From RUG14300 sp964561145 (GTDB lineage: Bacteria > Bacillota > Clostridia > Christensenellales > CAG-1252), in NCBI GenBank assembly GCA_964561145.1, contig CAZLNZ010000005.1:56075-120074 (forward strand): 64,000 nucleotides of DNA, written 5' to 3'. This document shows, piece after piece, positions 60,586-64,000 of the stretch. Every line of letters starts with the position of its first letter. The stretch's first letter is position 1. Under the pieces are notes generated by a model. The model saw only the letters and a program-made list of their open reading frames with translations. It was not told the DNA's origin and did no database searches. A program made the position numbers and the translations under genes.

Positions 60586-60993
60586 ATGGTAAATCAAATA
60601 GCTGTTTTTTTGGAAAACAAGTCCGGTAAAACAAGTCGATTTTTAGGCGTTTTACGAGATGCCGGCATTAGTCTACTCACTGTAACGATAGCAGAGAGCT
60701 CAGACTATGGTATTTTAAGAGCGATCACAGATGACAACGAGAAAGCTGTAAAAGTATTAAAGGAAAACGGCTACACCGTAATCCGTAATGATGTTCTAGC
60801 CGTAGAGGTTAGTGGCGAAGCGGGAGCTTTGCTTAAAGTAGTATCGTTATTTGACGGCACAGACATAAACATAGAATATTTCTATTCCTACACACTAGAC
60901 GACAACAGAGCAATCATTGTATTGAAGGTAAACGACGTAGCACGTGCGTCCGAGCTTTTATCTCAAAGCGGCGTCAAGCAAGCAACGATTTAA
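60586..60993 (+). CDS. Tandem ACT-domain protein
   Basis: A 135-residue protein made of two ACT domains: residues 1-65 (QIAVFLENKSGKTSRFLGVL, AGISLLTVTIAESSDYG) and 70-135 (AVEVSGEAGALLKVVSLF, INIEYFYSY). Small tandem-ACT proteins like this are regular neighbours of iorAB and phenylacetate-CoA ligase genes and probably sense an aromatic amino acid. It is separated from paaK by 680 nt of repeats, so it is likely transcribed separately. AGGAGG precedes the ATG; I find no clear promoter. Confidence 0.9.
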   Translation: MVNQIAVFLENKSGKTSRFLGVLRDAGISLLTVTIAESSDYGILRAITDDNEKAVKVLKENGYTVIRNDVLAVEVSGEAGALLKVVSLFDGTDINIEYFYSYTLDDNRAIIVLKVNDVARASELLSQSGVKQATI

Positions 60994-61079
60994 AGGAAAC
61001 ATCCAAAGGATAGAATACGCTAGAAAGAAGCAAAAGTGGTATCAAAAAACAGGAGAAATATCGTGATACTGCATATAAA

Positions 61080-61099
61080 TGTCATACTGAGCGGAAGGT
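61080..61099 (+). repeat. Modular intergenic repeat (head only)
   Basis: TGTCATACTGAGCGGAAGG, 86 nt before the next complete copy. Confidence 0.75.
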
Positions 61100-61165
61100 G
61101 TAAAACCATATGAACAACTAAACATTTCTTTGTTACAAACATAATAGAAGAAAAGGATATATTAA

Positions 61166-61238
61166 TGTCATACTGAGCGAAAAGCGAAGCTTGTAGTCGA
61201 ACCCTGAAAGGGCGATGTGCAACATCGGTATCTCATCC
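61166..61238 (+). repeat. Modular intergenic repeat, complete copy
   Basis: Stems AAGCGAAGCTT, CCCTGAAAGGG and GATGTGCAACATC between the standard head and tail. The gene-free stretch 60994-61800 is filled by this family. Confidence 0.88.
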
Positions 61239-61314
61239 TTGTTGAAAGCAATGCAAAGAAAGCATACTAAAATAAACTGTAAAAACCAAAATCTTACCGG
61301 TATTTCTCTATAAA

Positions 61315-61397
61315 CGTCATACTGAGCGAAAGAAATTGGAATCAATTTCTGTAGTCGAACCCTGAAAGGGCGACACCTTAGTGTCGGTATCTCATCC
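61315..61397 (+). repeat. Modular intergenic repeat, complete copy
   Basis: Stems GAAATTGGAATCAATTTC, CCCTGAAAGGG and GACACCTTAGTGTC. An extra tail, CATCGGTATCTTATCCGCAT, follows at 61441-61460. Confidence 0.88.
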
Positions 61398-61550
61398 GCA
61401 TTATCTTACTAACAAGGAACTGCCGATTGTTATACCTTAACATCGGTATCTTATCCGCATTAACAACAATAGGCGAACATAAGAATTTATGTGTTGTATT
61501 AAGCAAAAACGATGGTAAAACCGCAAAATTAACCGGTAATATATCTAAAA

Positions 61551-61624
61551 TGTCATACTGAGCGGAAAGCGAAGCTTGTAGTCGAACCCTGAAAGGGCGA
61601 CACCTTGGTGTCGGTATCTCATCC
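61551..61624 (+). repeat. Modular intergenic repeat, complete copy
   Basis: Stems AAGCGAAGCTT, CCCTGAAAGGG and GACACCTTGGTGTC. A degenerate extra tail (TCGATATCTCATTC) follows at about 61671. Confidence 0.88.
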
Positions 61625-61800
61625 GCATTATTGTACCAACAAAGAACCGCTATAGGTTATACTTTAATCTCGATATCTCATTCATATTACATCAATAAAC
61701 AATCACGAACGGAATACCTGCCCCGCCCATCAAGGTTCTAAAAACGGCTATAAACCACTTATTTATGGTTCTATAATCGGCAAAAATCCTTAAAATAGGG

Positions 61801-61829
61801 TTGTAAAAACGGAAATGCTGTGCTATAAT
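61801..61829 (+). promoter_or_regulatory. Promoter of the DUF4143 ATPase gene
   Basis: TTGTAA (61801-61806), 17-nt spacer, TATAAT (61824-61829). Its -10 overlaps an ATG at 61828, which rules that ATG out as the start. Confidence 0.82.
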
Positions 61830-61848
61830 GAAAAAAAGGAGCCGATAT

Positions 61849-63195
61849 ATGTACAGAAAAGCTAAAGAAAGATTGATTAAATGGAAAGACAGCAACAAAG
61901 CTTTACTTGTTGTCGGTGCGAGGCAGGTTGGAAAGACCTATATCATTCGGGAATTTCTAAATGAAGAGTATGGAAAAGATTTTTTTATTGAGTTTAATCT
62001 TTTTGAAAACAATCTTGCAAGAGAGACTATTGAAAAATCGTCGTCAAGTCGTGAACTTTTATTTAGACTTTCTGCGTTAACAGATAAACCACTGATTAAG
62101 GGTAAAACCGTTATTTTTCTTGATGAAATTCAAACCTGTTCAAATATAATAACAGCTATAAAATTTTTAGTTGAAGACGGCAGTTTTAAGTATATCCTAA
62201 GTGGCTCACTTCTTGGTACCGAGCTCAGGGATATAAAGTCTGTTCCCGTAGGTTATATGGAACAGTTTCAAATGTTTCCACTTGATTTCGAAGAGTTTCT
62301 CATTGCCAATGGGCTTAATAGGAACGTTTTTTTAAAGCTCAACAACTGCTTTGAGGAACTTAAGCCTGTTGACGACATTGTTCATCAAAGACTGATAGAT
62401 GTTTTCCATTTGTATTTATTAGTTGGGGGTATGCCTGCGGTTGTTTCTCGTTATCTCGAAACCAATAATTTAAGATACGTTGTTGAAGAACAGAACAATA
62501 TCGTAGAGCTTTATAGACAAGATATTAGCAAGTACGATTTAGACAACAAATTGTATATAAAAGAGATTTTTGACTTGATTCCAAGCGAGCTTAACAATCA
62601 AAATAAAAGGTTTATTTTGAAGAACCTCAATGAGAACCTTAAGTTTAACAAATACGAGAATAGCTTTTTATGGTTGAAGGATGCCGGTGTAGCTCTTCCA
62701 ACCTACTGTGCGGATGAACCAAAGGTTCCCCTTATATTGAGCAAATCAAGAAATCTATTCAAGCTTTTTCATTGCGATGTTGGATTATTATCTAGTATGT
62801 ACATGGATAGGAACCTGCAAATACAAATAATAAATAAGGAAAAAGATATTAACTTTGGAGCTATCTATGAAAATGCTGTTGCACAAGAATTGGCATCAAA
62901 GGGTTTTGATCTGTTTTATTATAAGAATAACAAACTTGGCGAAATAGATTTCCTAATAGAGAAGAGCGGAAGGGTAATACCTATCGAGGTAAAATCAGGA
63001 AAGAATTATAAAAGGCATGTAGCTTTAGATAATCTTTTATTTACGGATTTAGATATTGAAAAAGGATACATTTTATCCAACGGCAATGTTGAGGTTGTAG
63101 GGAAACGAATATACCTTCCGATTTACATGATTATGTTTATAAAGCGTGATGAGCCAATAGATATGGAATATAAAATAGACCTATCCGACCTTTGA
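61849..63195 (+). CDS. AAA-type ATPase with DUF4143 domain
   Basis: A 448-residue protein: an AAA_14 ATPase N-terminus (P-loop VVGARQVGKTYIIREF, Walker B VIFLDEIQ, sensor YILSGSLLG) and a C-terminal DUF4143/PD-(D/E)xK-like domain with GEIDFLIEKSGRVIPIEVKSG, where E, D and ExK suggest a nuclease-like core. Such proteins are common, patchily distributed and of unknown role. The start at 61849 has AAGGAG 7 nt upstream. It is flanked on both sides by arrays of the intergenic repeat, so it may be an accessory insertion. Confidence 0.9.
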   Translation: MYRKAKERLIKWKDSNKALLVVGARQVGKTYIIREFLNEEYGKDFFIEFNLFENNLARETIEKSSSSRELLFRLSALTDKPLIKGKTVIFLDEIQTCSNIITAIKFLVEDGSFKYILSGSLLGTELRDIKSVPVGYMEQFQMFPLDFEEFLIANGLNRNVFLKLNNCFEELKPVDDIVHQRLIDVFHLYLLVGGMPAVVSRYLETNNLRYVVEEQNNIVELYRQDISKYDLDNKLYIKEIFDLIPSELNNQNKRFILKNLNENLKFNKYENSFLWLKDAGVALPTYCADEPKVPLILSKSRNLFKLFHCDVGLLSSMYMDRNLQIQIINKEKDINFGAIYENAVAQELASKGFDLFYYKNNKLGEIDFLIEKSGRVIPIEVKSGKNYKRHVALDNLLFTDLDIEKGYILSNGNVEVVGKRIYLPIYMIMFIKRDEPIDMEYKIDLSDL

Positions 63196-63325
63196 TAGAA
63201 ATAACAAATCATTCCATAAAAATCTGATCCCAAGGAACACAACGCAATCCTTGCAAAAATGACAGTTTATTTTAAGGTCTTATTCTTTTTTTGTACCAAA
63301 ACTAACACAGCTGAAACATCTAAAA

Positions 63326-63345
63326 TGTCATACTGAGCGAAAAAA
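63326..63345 (+). repeat. Modular intergenic repeat (head only)
   Basis: TGTCATACTGAGCGAAAAA, preceded by CTGAAACATCTAAAA as before the copy at 51185. Confidence 0.75.
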
Positions 63346-63414
63346 TCACATGTGCAACTGACATAATTTAGAATTCAAACAATAACAGAAGCACTATATA
63401 TAAATGTCATACTG

Positions 63415-63487
63415 AGCGAAAGAAATTGGTATCAATTTCTGTAGTCGAACCCCGTAGGGGCGACACCTTGGTGTCGGTATCTCATCC
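63415..63487 (+). repeat. Modular intergenic repeat, complete copy
   Basis: Stems GAAATTGGTATCAATTTC, CCCCGTAGGGG and GACACCTTGGTGTC with standard head and tail. Confidence 0.88.
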
Positions 63488-63538
63488 TTAAAAAACGGCT
63501 CACCTTACATCAATCGAGCTTTTCTCAAGGATTCTCAT

Positions 63539-63578
63539 ACATTGTAGGGCGGGCGGCTCCTCTTCCGCCGCGATCCTT
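63539..63578 (+). repeat. Second repeat family: ACATTGTAGGGCGGGCGG element, copy 2
   Basis: Same head as at 60243, then a hairpin GGCGG/CCGCC and GATCCTTG. Confidence 0.7.
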
Positions 63579-63641
63579 GTGAAATTCCCTTCGTTAAATA
63601 GGATTGCTTAAAATAATGTTAAAAAATATTTAAAAATGACA

Positions 63642-63670
63642 TTGACAACCTTCCTCGAGTGGGTTACAAT
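63642..63670 (+). promoter_or_regulatory. Promoter of the last lipoprotein gene
   Basis: TTGACA (63642-63647), 17-nt spacer, TACAAT (63665-63670), 75 nt before the start codon. Confidence 0.82.
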
Positions 63671-63744
63671 TAGAATATAATACAATGATAAAATGAGGTC
63701 ATTTTTTATTGTATTACTCAAGTATAAACTTTGGAGGAGCAATT

Positions 63745-64000
63745 ATGGTCAACAAAAAGTTTTGTTTTGTCATTTGTCTTATGGTTGTACTAACGTTATT
63801 ATTCACGTTTGCAGCCTGTAAGATTAAAACAGATGATGAGTATCAAATAACAGTGCACCCGGGAAACGGGGAAGCTGACTTTGTCTGGGGCATAACAACC
63901 GAATTCCCCGAACTCACAAAAGAGGGATATGAGATATCGGGCTTGTACTTAGACAAAGAGTATACCAATTCTGTTACAATTGAACAGCTCAAATCGATGG
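63745..64000 (+). CDS. Lipoprotein with InlB-type repeat, 3' end cut by window edge
   Basis: An open frame from ATG 63745, 6 nt after GGAGG, to the last base. The first 24 residues are a signal peptide ending in the lipobox TFAAC. Then comes an InlB/Flg_new-type repeat (ITVHPGNGEADFVWG, LTKEGYEISGLYLDKEYT). The same N-terminal plan, signal plus InlB repeat, is seen in the lipoproteins at 15825 and 24715. What follows is outside the window. Confidence 0.85.
   Translation, partial: MVNKKFCFVICLMVVLTLLFTFAACKIKTDDEYQITVHPGNGEADFVWGITTEFPELTKEGYEISGLYLDKEYTNSVTIEQLKSM

Noticed and set aside
61828..61848. Start of the DUF4143 ATPase at 61828
   Set aside because: That ATG overlaps the -10 box of a good promoter; ATG 61849 has AAGGAG 7 nt upstream.
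60089..63487. CRISPR array
   Set aside because: Repeats are about 75-82 nt, internally variable, unevenly spaced and interrupted by genes; there are no uniform spacers and no cas genes.

Overview
The window looks like a chromosomal segment of an uncultivated, low-GC, gut-type Clostridia. This is an inference from the strong AGGAGG ribosome sites, TTGACA-17-TATAAT promoters, many Cys-anchored lipoproteins with InlB-type repeats, an indolepyruvate:ferredoxin oxidoreductase and a reduced F-type ATP synthase. I see no rRNA, phage, transposase, integrase or CRISPR array.

Layout. 1-5840: three large envelope proteins, the first cut by the window edge. 5877-6401: a GNAT acetyltransferase. 6480-14689: a complete shikimate, Phe and Tyr operon (aroF, tyrA, aroB, aroA, aroC, pheA, an aroE-aroK fusion, aroQ). 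It is preceded by a Phe/Tyr-rich leader peptide and mutually exclusive antiterminator and terminator hairpins. 14752-24235: a small conserved protein, then an alpha-glucan locus with a five-module carbohydrate-binding lipoprotein behind two LacI-type operators, a LacI regulator, a GH13 enzyme and a MalEFG-type transporter without its ATPase. 24593-28185: a lipoprotein with a sialate-O-acetylesterase-type domain. 28389-34244: the ATP synthase operon, with an atpH that encodes only the C-terminal part of delta.

34334-39932 is the most unusual part. Two promoter-driven tRNA-like RNA genes flank a TIR, NB-ARC, TPR immune-receptor-like gene. One has lost its anticodon arm; the other has a long double-hairpin insert in its place. 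Just downstream lies a DUF2828 protein, an alpha-helical repeat plus vWA architecture like Ro60/Rsr. A tRNA mimic beside a Ro-like protein recalls the bacterial Y RNA (YrlA) and Rsr pairing, here next to an NLR-like gene. I think this is the best candidate for an undescribed system.

39989-46573: a TetR regulator, a lipid kinase, a CrtI-like flavoprotein, an FNR/2Fe-2S reductase and a YhhN protein (probably membrane-lipid modification), then a MATE exporter. 46571-50831: a ROK-type regulator, a COG2509 flavoprotein, a membrane protein and a Na/Pi cotransporter-family protein. 50832-64000: a NYN/OST-HTH protein, a GLUG-repeat envelope protein, a flavoprotein, an iorA-iorB-paaK-ACT arylpyruvate module, a DUF4143 ATPase and the start of a further lipoprotein. 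These are separated by a dense family of modular palindromic intergenic repeats whose stems covary between copies.

Functional links: the aro operon makes Phe and Tyr precursors and appears tuned by Phe/Tyr-tRNA charging, while IorAB and PaaK interconvert arylpyruvates and arylacetates at the other end of the window. The glucan locus couples surface binding, uptake and cytoplasmic hydrolysis. Several genes (tetR, the ROK regulator, the COG2509 gene) start only 6-7 nt after a -10 box and look leaderless.
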